DNA of 64,000 bases from Macrobrachium rosenbergii (GCF_040412425.1 NC_089789.1:31926106-31990105), one strand, 5' to 3'; shown: positions 1 through 12,284, numbered from the stretch's first letter. The notes: generated from the sequence alone by a model not told the origin. A program made the numbers and translations.

Positions 1-690
1 TGCATACTTTGACCTCAGCATTTCTGTTTTTCTTAGATTTATCTTGAGTCCAGTCTCTCTTGGTACATGATGCATTCTGTTTAGTAATCTTTGTGAATCT
101 TGTGGTATTTTGGTAGCTATAATAGTATCCCATGCATATTATAAGTTTGTCTAGTTCCTGTCAGTACCCCCGACCTAAATCTTCTCTTCCATCGTCGACC
201 ACTTTTTTTTTTGTCGTAAAATCCGTGAGAAGAGCAAACAGCGAAGGTCAAATAACATTGCCTTGTAGCACCCCACCATTTATTGCAAATGTACTTGACA
301 AGTCCCCATTAACATTAACCTTACATATACTACTGTCATAGATATTTGACTGGATTGCCATGGTGAAGTAAGAGAGTCGGTAGACGCTGTGAAATGCCTT
401 CTCGTACTCAACAAAAGCCGTCGGAAGGGGGTTCTTAAACTCCATACACTAGTACATGGTATGTGTTAACTCAGTATCTGAACTGTGCAACTTCTGGTTT
501 TTCTATAGCTAGGTTATTCATCTCTAGGCATTTTAGCAATTTTCTTTCCAGGCTATTGAAAATAAGCACCCTTGATATTTTCATTACAAGAGACGTCAGT
601 GCATTTCTTCTATAGTTACCACATTCAGTCAGGTCACAGTTTTTTGTACCTCTACTATAACTTCCAGTTCCCAGGTAGCCATTGTTTCCT
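1..690 (-). pseudogene. Decayed non-LTR retrotransposon (LINE) reverse transcriptase
   Basis: On the minus strand the translation carries reverse-transcriptase landmarks in the right order. DLTECGNYRR-like residues lie at about 645-610 (the 'GNYRxIxL' block). AFVEYEKAFHSVYR lies at 418-377 (the 'AFVDYEKAFDSV' block with the first catalytic Asp position, here changed to Glu). GDLSSTFAINGGVLQGNV follows at about 302-250. TGLKINLRKTEML lies near the window edge, at about 45-7. Function in an intact element would be target-primed reverse transcription of its own RNA. This copy is dead: it has in-frame stops and at least two frame changes, and the metal-binding YADD box reads as YAWD (about 155-138). 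The style resembles RTE-type or similar arthropod LINEs, but the clade is not certain. The element runs off the left edge, so its 3' part is missing from view. No intact ORF exceeds 65 codons here. Confidence 0.88.
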
Positions 691-1417
691 CATTCATCAG
701 CCTTCATGCCTGGCCTAATATATACATAAGTAAGAAGATATAAATAAATGAAAGACGAAAAACAACACAGTCATCGTTATACGTTACAAAGAATTCTGGG
801 GGAATTAAAGGTGTCTTATGTGAATATACAAGCGAATCTGAATCTTCGTGAAATGAAAGCAAAAGAAACATTGAAATCACACTGAACGAGTGTGCAGCTT
901 GAATTTGTTCTTAAAGTATGTCTGTAATTTTCAGAAGTTACGAAGACGTTAATCCTTAGTTCATGGACTGAAGAAAATATAATGGGTGCTGCAAAAAGCA
1001 TGAAAATAGGGAAGACAAAATCTCCTTTGCTTTTACAAGCAAGAAAAACGAAATGAATCTAAGGCTACATTACTCTCGAAAGTCTAGCAAGAAATTGAGG
1101 AAACTGTGGATACAAAGGTGATTTGCCACGAAGGACCAGTAAAAACTGAAAGAGAGATGGAGTTGAGACTGTTATATGCTCTCCACGGTCAAATAAAAAG
1201 CTGGCATCCTGAGAAGATTTACTCATGCACGCTGCATTTGAATTATATGAAGGAGACTGGGAGAAGGCCCGGCCGAGGAAGGGCTACGTCTACCTGCGGA
1301 GTACTACGAAATGGTAAATGACTATTATAAGTGGAGAATATCTATGTAGTCAAGTTCATAATTCCTGATGAAAGAAGGATAAAGTTGCAGACAAGGAAAA
1401 CGATATATATGTTAGTG
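691..1417. other. Unassigned AT-rich sequence
   Basis: I see no recognisable gene or repeat. Short open frames here (for example 1106-1321 +) lack any family signature. Confidence 0.4.
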
Positions 1418-1483
1418 GCCAGAAAGGTATCATAGTACTTATACTCTAAACTTTAGAGTATAAGTACTATAATCTTCTGGCTT
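1418..1483. repeat. Perfect hairpin (19-bp stem) within a longer imperfect inverted repeat
   Basis: ATAGTACTTATACTCTAAA at 1432-1450 is followed by one base (C) and its exact reverse complement at 1452-1470. The flanks continue the symmetry imperfectly: GGCCAGAAAGGTATC on the left pairs with AATCTTCTGGCTT on the right. The stem is long, contains no simple repeat and has a one-base spacer, so it could extrude as a cruciform or fold in RNA. It may be the remnant of a small foldback element or the junction of an inverted micro-duplication. I see no promoter or terminator context. Confidence 0.85.
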
Positions 1484-1699
1484 TGTCTTCCAAATTGAAA
1501 AACAATATTAAACTCGAAGATGTATTTCACAAACAATACTTAATTTAGTAAACTTGGTCTTCACAATTACTGTTAATGGGATGGGTGTGCTTGGCGCAGG
1601 ATATCAGTTTCTCACATCAGGCTGGAACTCACTAAGAAGTCGTAGATCCCCGTTCGGTAATTTTAAGTCTTTTTTTTTTTTTGCTTTAATTGCTTAAAA

Positions 1700-1806
1700 T
1701 CAAATGCTCTTAATGCCACCTGTCGCCCCCAACCGCCCCTTTTGCCTCACCGCCCCGATATGAATCCACCGCTCCCAGGGGCGGTACCCCACTTTGGGAA
1801 CCACTG
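1700..1806 (-). mobile_element. hAT-type transposon end fragment
   Basis: The right edge reads, on the minus strand, CAGTGGTTCCCAAAGTGGGG. This is the 'CAGTGGTTCCCAA' terminal motif of many hAT-family elements. Just inside is a GC-rich palindrome (ACCGC ... GGGGCGGT). No second terminus is visible to the left within a few hundred bases, so this is a one-ended relic. Confidence 0.6.
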
Positions 1807-2647
1807 TCAAAGAGTACAAAGAAAAGGATAGAAAACATGGTTGCAAAGTTGTTAAGAACCAAATTAGAATCGACTTATTTAAGTAGCTTACAGAAGAATC
1901 AGTTATTTGGAGTAGTTTCTCATGATTGGACATTAATAATGAATTCCAAGAACAAACTACTGTAGCATTCGCAATCCAGATACCAAGAGACGAAAAAGAA
2001 TAATTCAACTGGAATCTGATAACAATATTTTTCTTGTATGAATGAATCTGATACCTATTTTGGTTAAACAGCGGAAGGCTTTCCCGAAGCTAATATTTGA
2101 ACTCAACGCAAGTTGCCATCATTCGATATCCATTCAGTAAAACAAAGGCCAGCTTGAAATAATTTTAACGGCATTTAAACTCAAAAATAAATATGTATAG
2201 ATTGAAAACTTAAGTGAAATTTTTGTTTAGGTGAAAGCTAATTAGAATAAGTCTTGCTTTGAATGTCATTTTGTTAATCAAAACCATTGCCATAGGTTTT
2301 GACAAGGTTTATTAAGAAGATAACATTTAACCAATGATTTCCTTATGTTTATTTGCACAGCCATAGGAAGTAGAGAGTGGAATATTTAAATTTGTTCCAA
2401 ATATTTCCTCATTTTTCACAATGGTCATTTTCTCCTGCGGAAGCCTGCTTTAAAAGATAGGGCTATTTAAGGATCTCTTCACATAAATGTTTCACATTTT
2501 TGAACAACAATAAGAGTAACTGTATGAGTATCTCTTCGAAAATGAACACCTGAAATTAGCAGACCAAAGTTCCAAAAAGTATAAAAAAATTAGTTTAATT
2601 GTTTTCTGATGACTAAAGAGACAATAACTTGTTAAAAAAGATTTTAC

Positions 2648-2886
2648 GAGAGGAAAAATCGGTCCCAACTTCTGAAATGCAAATAAAAATCCAGTGTAGC
2701 TTGGAAATTCAGTCTTCGGTCGCTAATTTGACAATCTCTCTCTCTCTCTCTCTCTCTAATGTATGAGAGGAAAAAACCGGTCAAAATTTCTAAAATGCAA
2801 ATAAAAATCCAATGTAGCTTGGAAATTCAGTCTTCGGTCGCTAATTTGACAATCTCTCTGTCTGTCTGTCTGTCTGTCTTTCTCTC
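2648..2886. repeat. 117-bp direct tandem duplication with diverged microsatellite tails
   Basis: The block starting GAGAGGAAAAATCGGTC at 2648 is repeated from 2765 with a few substitutions. Both copies contain the same ~110 bases ending GGTCGCTAATTTGACAAT followed by a simple repeat. Copy 1 ends in (CT)n. Copy 2 ends in CTCTCTG followed by (TCTG)n, so the motif has changed since duplication. Confidence 0.9.
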
Positions 2887-4035
2887 TTTTTGCTGGTGAT
2901 GCTAACAGTTGTTGGGAAATAACATCAACATAAAAAACATCTCCCAGTGGAGAGACATGTTGAAAACATCGAGCGGATCTGGCCTTTGCTTTGCACGGTT
3001 TTTAGCAAACGGAAACATCCAGAAAAGATTTTCATACAAATTGCGCAAACCTTCAACCTCTCTCATGGCACAAATATGCAAAAGTGTGTTTCAGAGGGAA
3101 ACACGATGAATACGCGACCTGAAAAATAATTAGGCTAATCATTTGAAAGCTTAATCTTTGTTGTGCGTATGAAATGGGACAGGTAATACAGAATGGCTAA
3201 AAAAGAGGACAAATCGATGCTTGAATAAAAGAATGGAGGATATAATCTGTGATACAATGCGAGGTATTGTGTCCATTTATGCCTTCTATGAATGCTGCGC
3301 AAAGGAGTGTGCTACTTACTGAGAATAAAATTCAGCTCGAACAGAATATGAGGATGCTTTATGAACATATCGAATTATGCAACTAATTATCTTTAATCGA
3401 CATGGTGGTGTATTGCAAATAGAACCATGTTCATGCGAGGTAGAATTCAAAGCTCAACATGACAAAGAAAAGTGGGAGAAAGTATCTATAAATTATTGAT
3501 CCTGTTAGAAAAGTGATCACTAAATATAACTTTGTGCATGAAGGACCGGAATCAGCAACTTGAGTATTTTAGAGTGTTTTCATCCCTCAGTGAATAATGG
3601 AGATTCAAAAGAAGAATCGCCTCAGGCAGCCACTGAAAAATCGACCTGATCCGAGACCCTTATATATACTGTATACCGCCGCGAGCCCCCTTTGTCTCCA
3701 GACTCAACCCAACGTCCAGAAGATGACCATCGAGCTGGTCGAAACATGTCGACAGAAAGAGTAGTAGAAAATACCAAATAGGCGTCAGAAAAAGAAAAAA
3801 AGAAGAAATGCCACTAGGAAAATCTACGGATTTACATCCCATGTTTCAGCAACCTGCTGTAATGGTTAAAATATAAAGAATTTCTTCTGTAAGAAATCGC
3901 TGTTTTATCCATCGAAATATGAACATTGGTCGATTATTGACTAATAATTTATGTGCAGGAAAAGCGAATTATTATAAGAATTGAGAAAACTCGGTATAAA
4001 ATCAATTCGCATAATGGAGACATTTTATTCAACAA
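2887..4035. other. Unassigned sequence
   Basis: Short overlapping open frames at 2909-3129 (+) and 3660-3842 (-) show no family motif. Nothing else is recognised. Confidence 0.35.

Positions 4036-4105
<70 letters not shown>
4036..4105. repeat. (TTA)n microsatellite
   Basis: About 23 uninterrupted TTA units. The poly-Leu (+) and poly-Asn (-) open frames over it are translations of the repeat. Confidence 0.97.
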
Positions 4106-4835
4106 GGGCATGCGTTCTCAGAGAATAACTCACAAAGCAATGAATTTGTTTTGCAAGGTTCTGCATAACAGACTATGGATTTGCAAAGAAAAAAAAAGAA
4201 AAAAAAATAATAGAATTAATAATAAGCAAGGATAAAAGTGCACAGAAGAACTGAAGTGGAATCTAACAAATTAAAAATATCTATAAACTCTCCTGATGGA
4301 ACAGAGACGACGAGGAATGTTTGATCCATTTCTCATGTATTTGAGTTTGTCAAAAATTAGTATCACTGTGAGTGAGAAGACATATTATTCTCTTCATACG
4401 TTAATATTCCGATCATTCGCAGCCACTTAGTGAATACTGGAGATTCAAAAGAATTAAACATTGGATGAAAAAGTAAAGACAACGTCATATAAAAGTACAT
4501 GAAAACGCACGGACACACACACATAATGAGAAATATGACCAGGATTATGATAATGATAATAACTAGCATTAATAATGTTAATGCTTTTATACATGTGAAT
4601 TCACAGATGCGCTTCAACTCACAGGAGGGGAAGACTTCCCGTCACTCCACTGGCTTGATTAATAGTTCTCCACTGACAGAATGCGAATGGCAAATGGTCA
4701 TCCTTAATAAGGAAGCAAAACATGAGGTTATTTACGTGCGTTTCCAGGTAATGGATTCATTCCCGTCTTGATTTACTTCTCTGTAGCATAAATTAACCAA
4801 AATCTTCAGTGATGAAGTACCTTGATCCCGATTAA

Positions 4836-5240
4836 AACAAGTAAAAAATGCACCGACGTATCCTCGGCACAATCGAGCTTTCTGTACAGTGTATAACCAA
4901 GGCCACCGAAAATAGATCTTTCGGTGGTCTCGGTATAATGCTGTATGAGCCGCGGTTCATGAAAATTTAACCACGGCTCAGTGGTGGCCTATCCTATATC
5001 GTTGCCAGAAGCACGATTATGGCTAACTTTAACCTTAAATAAAATAAAAACTATTGAGGCTAGGGGGCTGCAATTTGGTATGTTTGATGATTGGAGGATG
5101 GATGATCAACATATCAATTTGCAGCCCTCTAGCCTCAGTACTTTTTTAAGATCTAATGGCGTACAGAAAAGTGCAAACAGAAGAAAATGCGGACAGAATA
5201 AAGTGCGGACGGACAGAAAAAGCCGGCACACAAGTCCATT
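4836..5240 (+). repeat. Multi-hairpin foldback element HPE, copy 1 (subfamily 1)
   Basis: One of eight copies in the window. It begins AACAAGTAAAAAATGC, continues through GAGCTTTCTGTACAG and a CCACCGAAAATAGATC...TTTCGGTGG stem, and has a central long stem. In that stem GCTAGGGGGCTGCAATTTGG at about 5060 pairs with the inverted CAATTTGCAGCCCTCTAGCC at about 5118-5138, around a short asymmetric loop. The 3' part is a (GCGGACAGAAAAAGT) spacer. The consensus terminal TACAGAAAACTAAAA is lost in this copy. It has no coding capacity. Confidence 0.9.
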
Positions 5241-5799
5241 GTTATATGTTAATACGATAACCATGCTTATATTAACTGAGAATCCAAAGATAAGTTGATT
5301 TAGTTTTTTCTTTTTTGGTGAGAAATTACGCCTACCTGGTTATTAAATAGAGATAATTCGGAATTCATATCGATGTCCATTAAAACTGGATTTGTACCAT
5401 TGCCTTCACATATATCTAAATTGGCACTTGATGTAAAGTAGAGGTAAAGTAAAGAAAAATGGTAATAACTTTCTGTGAAGACAATTTGTCACCTAACTTA
5501 AAGTAGGAACTGAGGAAAAATAAGAACGCACTTTAGATGCGTAAAGATTGTGTAGCTGATATGAAAATATAATTTGAAAAGAAAATTAACAAGGATTATC
5601 TGTTATTAAAAATATTTGATTGGGATTATTTCGATGAAAATTAGGGAGCAGAATTTCTCAGGGTAATTTTGTGGTTTCATATGATAACTTAAATAAGTTA
5701 CAATTTAGGAAAACCAATTCGAAAATTATAATATGACAACGAAAGTAACATTTACACAACTAAAAAAAGAGAGAAACAAACAGATAAATAAAACTCTGG
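5241..5799. other. Unassigned AT-rich sequence
   Basis: Nothing recognised on either strand. Confidence 0.4.

Positions 5800-5847
<48 letters not shown>
5800..5847. repeat. (CT)n microsatellite
   Basis: About 24 CT units. The Ser-Leu open frame across it is an artefact. Confidence 0.97.
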
Positions 5848-5849
<2 letters not shown>

Positions 5850-6159
5850 GAATACTTAACCAGTAACCTCTTAGGACCTGCCCACGCTAAAAATCTTCTA
5901 TACGTATATGCCCTTCTTCCTCTGAAATAAATCCCTGCCTCCTGAGTCTATTTTATCCATATTTTTAGAGTGAATAAACGCTGGTCAGTATTCCTCTGGT
6001 TTTGTGACTTTTATTTTGCGTTTATATATTTATCTGTTTGTTGTTTTATACTTCTATACTTAACTATTTGCTTTCCAACTCATTTTTCAGTTGTTATGCT
6101 TGTTGCATTATAGTTTCACAATTCTTACACACAATCATATACATCTTTGTAAACATATA

Positions 6160-6160
<1 letters not shown>

Positions 6161-6231
<71 letters not shown>

Positions 6232-6256
6232 TATGTATGTATGTATGTATGTATGT
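6161..6256. repeat. (TA)n followed by (ATGT)n microsatellite
   Basis: About 60 bases of TA lead into ATGTATGTATGT. The same TA to ATGT junction recurs elsewhere (for example 33,610, 39,345 and 60,768). Confidence 0.97.
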
Positions 6257-6664
6257 GCGTGTGATGAAGCTTTCACAGACCAGGTAAACGGCGACAGTTT
6301 GATAATAAAACTTATAGGGAAGATCAGCTTACAGGAAAGGATTAAAGGGAATGACCATAAACTCTAATTTGTTCCTGAAAAGTAATCGAACACGAGACTT
6401 GGTCGACATGATATTGCTTTCTAGTTGTTGTCTCTGCAAATAAGTTGAAGTTAAACGAAAAAAAATAAGGTTGCCGAAGAGCAATATCAAACTGGGGAAG
6501 TTCGTCTTTCTAGTGTTTCAAAATTGATTGCATATATAACGCGACCATCTTGTCGTGCTGAAGTAATCAGAGATGGAATAACGTTAGTATTCGAATGAAA
6601 AATGTGAAATCAGCTCATAAATGATTCTCATCATGACTCTTAACTTTGGAAGTGACTTCGATAT
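6257..6664. other. Unassigned sequence
   Basis: No recognisable feature. Confidence 0.4.
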
Positions 6665-7045
6665 CAATTAAAAGGATTTGTGACAGAGAAAAGCCTTTTC
6701 AGTGTGTGAACATATCCATTAAAATGATAAAAAAAAACAAATAAAAGGATCGGTGACATTTGTGACAAAGAAAAGCCTCTTCAATGGGTAAATATATCCA
6801 TGAAATAAAAAAAAGAACCGTAAAAGGATTTGTGGCATTTGTGACAAAGAAAAGCCTTTTCATTGTGTATACATATCCATTAAATTTATAAAAAAAACAA
6901 ATAAAAGAATTTGTGACACTTGTGACACAGCAAAGCCTTTTCAGTGAGTGAACATATCCATTAAATTGATAAAAAAAACAAACAAAAGGATATGTGACAA
7001 AGAAAGGCCTTTTCAATGATTAACCACATCCATTGAATTGACAAA
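6665..7045. repeat. Minisatellite, about five units of ~75-79 bp
   Basis: Each unit contains GGATTTGTGACATTTGTGAC, then AAAGAAAAGCCTTTTCA, then ACATATCCATTAAAT and an A-rich ATAAAAAAAACAAA stretch. Five diverged units can be followed; the last lacks part of the GTGACA doublet. Translated on the plus strand, single units read like ICDxCDxEKPFQC, which superficially recalls a C2H2 zinc-finger linker. The A-rich part puts stops or frameshifts in every unit, so I treat it as non-coding. The minus-strand 105-codon frame across it is a by-product. Confidence 0.85.
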
Positions 7046-7865
7046 AAAACTAAATCTCGAACAAAAGCAAGTATTATCTCGCATTGTAGGAAAAAGAAAT
7101 ATCCTCAGAACAAAGTTAAATGAGCTCTCAAAAAATAATAATACATTATTTTCAAAGAATGTCATCAGCCTGCAGCTTTTCCAGGAACGAAGATACTATA
7201 ATTCCCCTTCAGATTACTTTTTAATTTCAGAACTTCTCCATATAATACATAAAAACTTACACGTTCTCTAGAATCTTTTTTAGATTAATTTCTTGTTTTA
7301 TAGAGTAAATTCAAGTGGAAAGTTTGTCGCTTAGTAACTGAGGAATATGTCACAAAAATGTTCAAAATCTTGATGAACATTATAGTTTTATGAAAGCTTT
7401 TCAGTTCTTTCTTCTTTTTAGAATTTAGTAACTATACAAGTTTATAGTTCACTAAGATGTTCGTATAAACTATGATTACTAAATAGGTAACTGCGCGACC
7501 TTAGCCTTCAAATTGAAAGTTTATTTTCTAAGTTAGTTAGCCTATCTAAACAATTCGCCTAACATAGCAAACAGTAACTATGCATTCTTCATAAGCTTTC
7601 CTTATCCCCCATACGTTATCATATGCTTATATCTGGTTCCGTTTTAGTTGTAATTTTGTTTTTCTGTCTGGATGTCAGAAGACTCTAGCAACACATATTC
7701 TGTTGAAAAAATTTTGAAAACGGTGGTCGCCTTTCCCCCAGGTACAGTCACTGTGGTTTAGACAGTCCTCGTTAGATTTGCCTTTTGACATTCCTCCACC
7801 AGCTTTCTTTTTATTGGGGAACTTAGTGCCAGTGCCTTGTATGTTAGTGCGAGTAAATAAGCCCT
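7046..7865. other. Unassigned sequence
   Basis: A 77-codon open frame (7038-7271 +) has no recognisable family signature. Nothing else is seen. Confidence 0.35.
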
Positions 7866-8140
7866 TTGTTAGCCGAACCGGTTGAGCTTCAGACTGTCGC
7901 TCGATGGACCGGAGTTCAATTCCGCGGCCGGCTGATGAAGAGTTAGAGAATGTATTTCTGGTGATAGAAATTCATTTCGCTATAATGTGGTTCGGATTCC
8001 ACAATAAGCTGGGGGTCCCCGTTGCTAAATGTCACCAATTGTTCTAGCCACGTAAAAATAAGTTCATCTCGGCCATTCTAGGAGCTGTGTTAATCAGCTT
8101 TCCAGTGGTCTGGTAAAACTAAGGTATACTTACTTACTTC
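7866..8140 (+). mobile_element. tRNA-derived SINE, copy 1
   Basis: The head resembles a tRNA: GCCGAACCGGTTGAGCTTC (box A region) and GGAGTTCAATTCCG (box B, consensus GGTTCGANTCC) sit about 35 bases apart. The body is shared with three other copies: CTGGTGATAGAAATTCATTT, ATAATGTGGTTCGGATTCCA, CAATAAGCTG and the 3' GGTCTGGTAAAACTAAGGTATACTTACTTACTT. The family is non-coding and would rely on LINE machinery for spread. It is the most head-diverged copy in the window. Confidence 0.8.
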
Positions 8141-8194
8141 TTGTTTTACAAAGCGTCGGAACCATGTTTTATTGAGGTGCCAGTGGCTCTAGAG

Positions 8195-8408
8195 CAGTGG
8201 TTCCCAACCCTTTTATGGCCATGCCCAACCTAATCACCTCTAAAATCCTGATGCCCCCTGTAGTTTTCTATAATTCTTACATTCACGTGGAGGAAGCCTA
8301 AAAGGCCATTAACTTGGTCTAAACATTCTCGAATTGCCCTCATCATAAATCAAAATCCACCCCCCCCCCTCACACGGTGGAGTGTACGCCCCACGTTGGG
8401 AACCACCG
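8195..8408. mobile_element. Non-autonomous hAT-like element (MITE), ~214 bp
   Basis: The left end is CAGTGGTTCCCAACCCTTTT. The right end is CCACGTTGGGAACCACCG, its imperfect inverted complement. These are hAT-style terminal inverted repeats around a short non-coding interior with a poly-C stretch near 8360. The expected 8-bp target duplication is not clean (CTCTAGAG left, GAGAGTGA right), so the insertion is old or the end is slightly mis-set. Confidence 0.75.
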
Positions 8409-8897
8409 GAGAGTGAGTGAGTGCTTCTCATTTTGCAATGCCCCGTCAGGATTTCAGATTCTTTACTACATAACCACTGGACATAGCCTGTGATGGACAT
8501 AAGCCAAAGAGGCTGACATGTTGACATAATGCACGTTAGTCCTTTACTTCAATTGATTTGACAAATCTGTTTCACTAAATCTGTTTATTTCATGTTAGAC
8601 TGTTGAATTTCATCACGGGGAAACATGCTCATTAAACTGATGTGCTTTTGGATTATCACATATAATTAAGACAAGCTACGAACAATCCTGATATTGTAGT
8701 CGTGTCCATTTCATCTGTCCATCACAGGTTTCTGAGATTATGTGATAAACTTATTATAAGTAGATTTCAGATGATAAGATTGATGCGCTTTGATTAAATG
8801 TTTCATATATAAATGTGTCACAACAAAAAAGGTCGTTGACACCGAAAGACGAAATTTATTTATATACGCTTTGAATGTATCTGTATCTATCTATTTA
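8409..8897. other. Unassigned sequence
   Basis: No recognisable feature. Confidence 0.4.
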
Positions 8898-9357
<460 letters not shown>

Positions 9358-10379
9358 ATAATGAAAAACTAGTTCACGATTTATCATACTCTGTATCTAA
9401 AAACAACCTAAGATTACCACTCGACAATATTGTCTTGAGTCCTTCCCTTTATTCTTACACATGAGAAATCCAGTTGCAACGCATCTACCGCCCCCCAACA
9501 CCCTTTTATTTATCTGAGCTGGAACTTCAAATTTTTTTTCCAGACACGGGCGAATGGCTCGATCCTCCACCTTATTTTCAAATTATGTTGCTTGTATGTA
9601 TGTAAAATGGAATAAAATCCTCTTACAGATTCTTAGGAGCTTATGTAGATGCCCCCAGGAAAGTTGTTTTATTTGTTGGAAAGGAAATATTAGGTCTATT
9701 TTGAGAAGGATAACCAGCTGTTTATTCTTGAGAAGATAGTTTTCGAATTTACATGTATTAATAAACGAACGTTATATTTATCTTTTTTCTAATGAATTTT
9801 TACACCTTTTAGTTATTCAGCGTTATGGCAAAGGTACAAAAAGTATGAAACATACATTTCAAATTTGTTCTGTTCATCCTTTCTCTTAGTCGTAATACGA
9901 GGATGTCTTTCTAAAATATAGAAGCCATTTCTGTCTAAGAATTACACTTAAAAGTGATCACCTACAGTGATTTGAAATTGAATTTTTATATATTCAGTCG
10001 CATACCCTACTCTGATGTTGCAAAAAAAAAAAAAGAAATGGAACAGAGAATGACCATAAAAAAAAAACTTGGGTTTTTTTTAGCAAGGAGAGAAAACTAG
10101 GTATTTTTGGACTTATTGAGACAAAGATGAAAAGGCAGCGCGTCTGGGAATTGGATGAACAAACGGCGATTTTGTCTCGGGTAGAAGAAAGGTGTAGTTA
10201 AGAATGAGATAGCACCTGTATTGTTGGAAAGACTCTAATACTTTCTTTCTAAGATTCTTTGGGTAAGGTTTAGTGTGTGTGAGGAGAAAAAGCTGCGAAA
10301 GAGGGTGCATTTGCTCCAGTAATTAAACGAGATGATAGCAAAATTAGTTTTGTGGAGTCTAAATCTGTATCTGGGTGTG
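9358..10379. other. Unassigned sequence
   Basis: No recognised gene or repeat, only short open frames without motifs. Confidence 0.4.
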
Positions 10380-11460
10380 ATACGAGAGTATGGAAAAGTG
10401 AATGTGCTCTGTAGGTGGCAAAGAGAGACAGGGATTTTTTGATTAGATGAGAATAGAGACAGTCTTATGGAAGCGTGTTTGAAGAAAGACTTGATTGCTG
10501 GTTATGAAAAGTTACCAAAGGAAAAATATCCATAATTATAGCTTGGACAGAGAATATGGCTAGGGTAGACGTTTGCTAGATTATATGTTAGTATACTGTA
10601 GGCAGGAGAAAAAGATGATCACGTAATGGTAAGAAAAAGAGTGGCTGGAGCTATTTCTTGCCATTCTTTGGCTGAAGTAAAAGTTAAAGTAGATACTCAG
10701 TTTAGGATGGAATGGAAGGGGGGTAAAATGTGACTGGAAACGTAATTAACGAGCGAGTTTTTAAGAAGGAAGTGAGAAGAGCATATAAGGCGAATTTGGA
10801 AGATATGCGCAACAGGGTTAAAGACGCGAGAGAGAGGAAGTAGATGAGGAGCATATAAAATTCCATTGAGGAGTGATTGTTACTGGAGAGTGTTTGTGGG
10901 TATAAGAGAGAAGGAAAAAAAAGGAGTAAAAACGATCTGTGGCAAGATGAGGAAATGAGATATTATATGAAAGAAAAAAAAGAAAACAAGTATATTAGGT
11001 ATACTTGTAGGACAGAAAAATTAATTTTCAGGTATTCAGGAAGCTGCACAGGATAGTCATGAAGCAAGGTAGAGATAAAAAGGAGAAGGGTAATAAAATT
11101 ACAGGCAAGAAGCTGAGTGAGAACTTTAGGAAGAATGAGATTTTTCTCCAGGGGGTAAATGTGGAGATAAAGGCTATTAAACAGATGGAACTCAGAGCCT
11201 AAAAGATGCTGTCTGAACTGAAAGCATTCTTAGGTCGACCGAGTGAGTATTTTGAAGAGCTGTTGAATGAGGAAGATAGAAGAGAGGTGGAAATGAATGA
11301 AACACCGGTGGAAGAACTTAAGGCAGTCTTAAGAATGCTTGTGGAATTCACTGTTGAGATAATAAGGAGGGCAATTAAGAGGTTGGACAAAAGCAACAGA
11401 CTAGGAGTTGAAAGGTTAAAAGTGAATTCCTGCGGTAGAGTAGTAAGAGGAATGAGTACT
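10380..11460 (+). pseudogene. Decayed LINE: endonuclease C-terminal region and RT linker
   Basis: Plus-strand fragments match the typical order of LINE ORF2. First comes KNIHNYSLDREYG followed by LLDYMLV (about 10,525-10,600), corresponding to the 'HKYTW...DYVLV' part of the APE-type endonuclease. Next, in the open frame 11,206-11,523, comes FLGRPSEYFEELLNEED. Then [20 protein letters not shown] matches 'IRRAIKKLKNGKAPGxD', the start of the reverse transcriptase. Stops and frame changes lie between the blocks, so it is not functional. RT motifs downstream are replaced by a compound microsatellite from 11,485. The peptide style suggests the same broad LINE type as the relic at 1-690, which holds the following RT blocks. 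Confidence 0.78.
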
Positions 11461-11479
11461 GCACACTATAAAAGTAAGG

Positions 11480-11695
<216 letters not shown>

Positions 11696-11699
11696 GGGT

Positions 11700-12200
11700 G
11701 TAATGAACCCTCCAATTATGAGAAATGAAGCTGCCCTCAGCCTCAGTCGGGACGTGGACCGGATCAGTGAATGGTGTAGTCGATGGGGTATGAGGCTGAA
11801 TTCCAGTAAAAAGAAAACGCCATTGGTAAGCAGATCTCGTACAGATTTTCCACCCCATCCTCCCCTTCAGGTGGATGGGCTTTGCCTCGCTGTCGAATTT
11901 CTCAGTTCCAGAGGGCCTTCATTCCTCACACCGTTGGACTGTGGAACAGCCTCCCAGAGGATGTCGTGCAATTGAAACTTCAGAAGTTCAAGCGAAGATG
12001 CAATGCATTACTATGCTACTGCTATTCTATTTATTAATTTATTAATTAATTTTTTTTAATAAGTGAGATCTCCTCTTTCTGTATTTCCCTTTAACTTCTC
12101 CTACTTCCTAACGAGCACCATATTCTAAGGAAGCTTGAATCTCAAGTAAATGGCCCCTGTGGGTTTGTTCCATATGAATAGGTTCATCTTCTGAATAATA
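11700..12200 (+). pseudogene. LINE reverse transcriptase C-terminus with 3' UTR (family 2)
   Basis: Plus-strand peptide [20 protein letters not shown] followed by SSKKKT and [19 protein letters not shown] (11,739-11,880) matches the region just after the RT catalytic box in CR1/Jockey-type LINEs ('WNMxLNxxKTKxMxVSRS'). After an internal deletion, FQRAFIPHTVGLWNSLPEDV (about 11,905-11,965) matches the typical C-terminal end. From about 12,000 a non-coding 3' UTR follows: CTTTCTGTATTTCCCTTTAA, then GAAGCTTGAATCTCAAGT, GGCCCCTGTGGGTTTGTTCC and ATATGAATAGGTTCATCTTC. It ends TGAATAATA and runs straight into (TA)n. The UTR is shared with 16,190-16,378 (+) and 16,820-16,995 (-). The insert is dead: RT catalytic motifs are missing and the coding part is deleted internally. 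Confidence 0.85.
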
Positions 12201-12205
12201 TATAT

Positions 12206-12283
<78 letters not shown>
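12195..12283. repeat. (TA)n microsatellite at LINE 3' tail
   Basis: It starts immediately after the LINE 3' end (CTGAATAATATATATA). In sister copies the tail is (TAA)n, so TA expansion probably grew from a short AATA tail. Confidence 0.9.
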
Positions 12284-12284
<1 letters not shown>

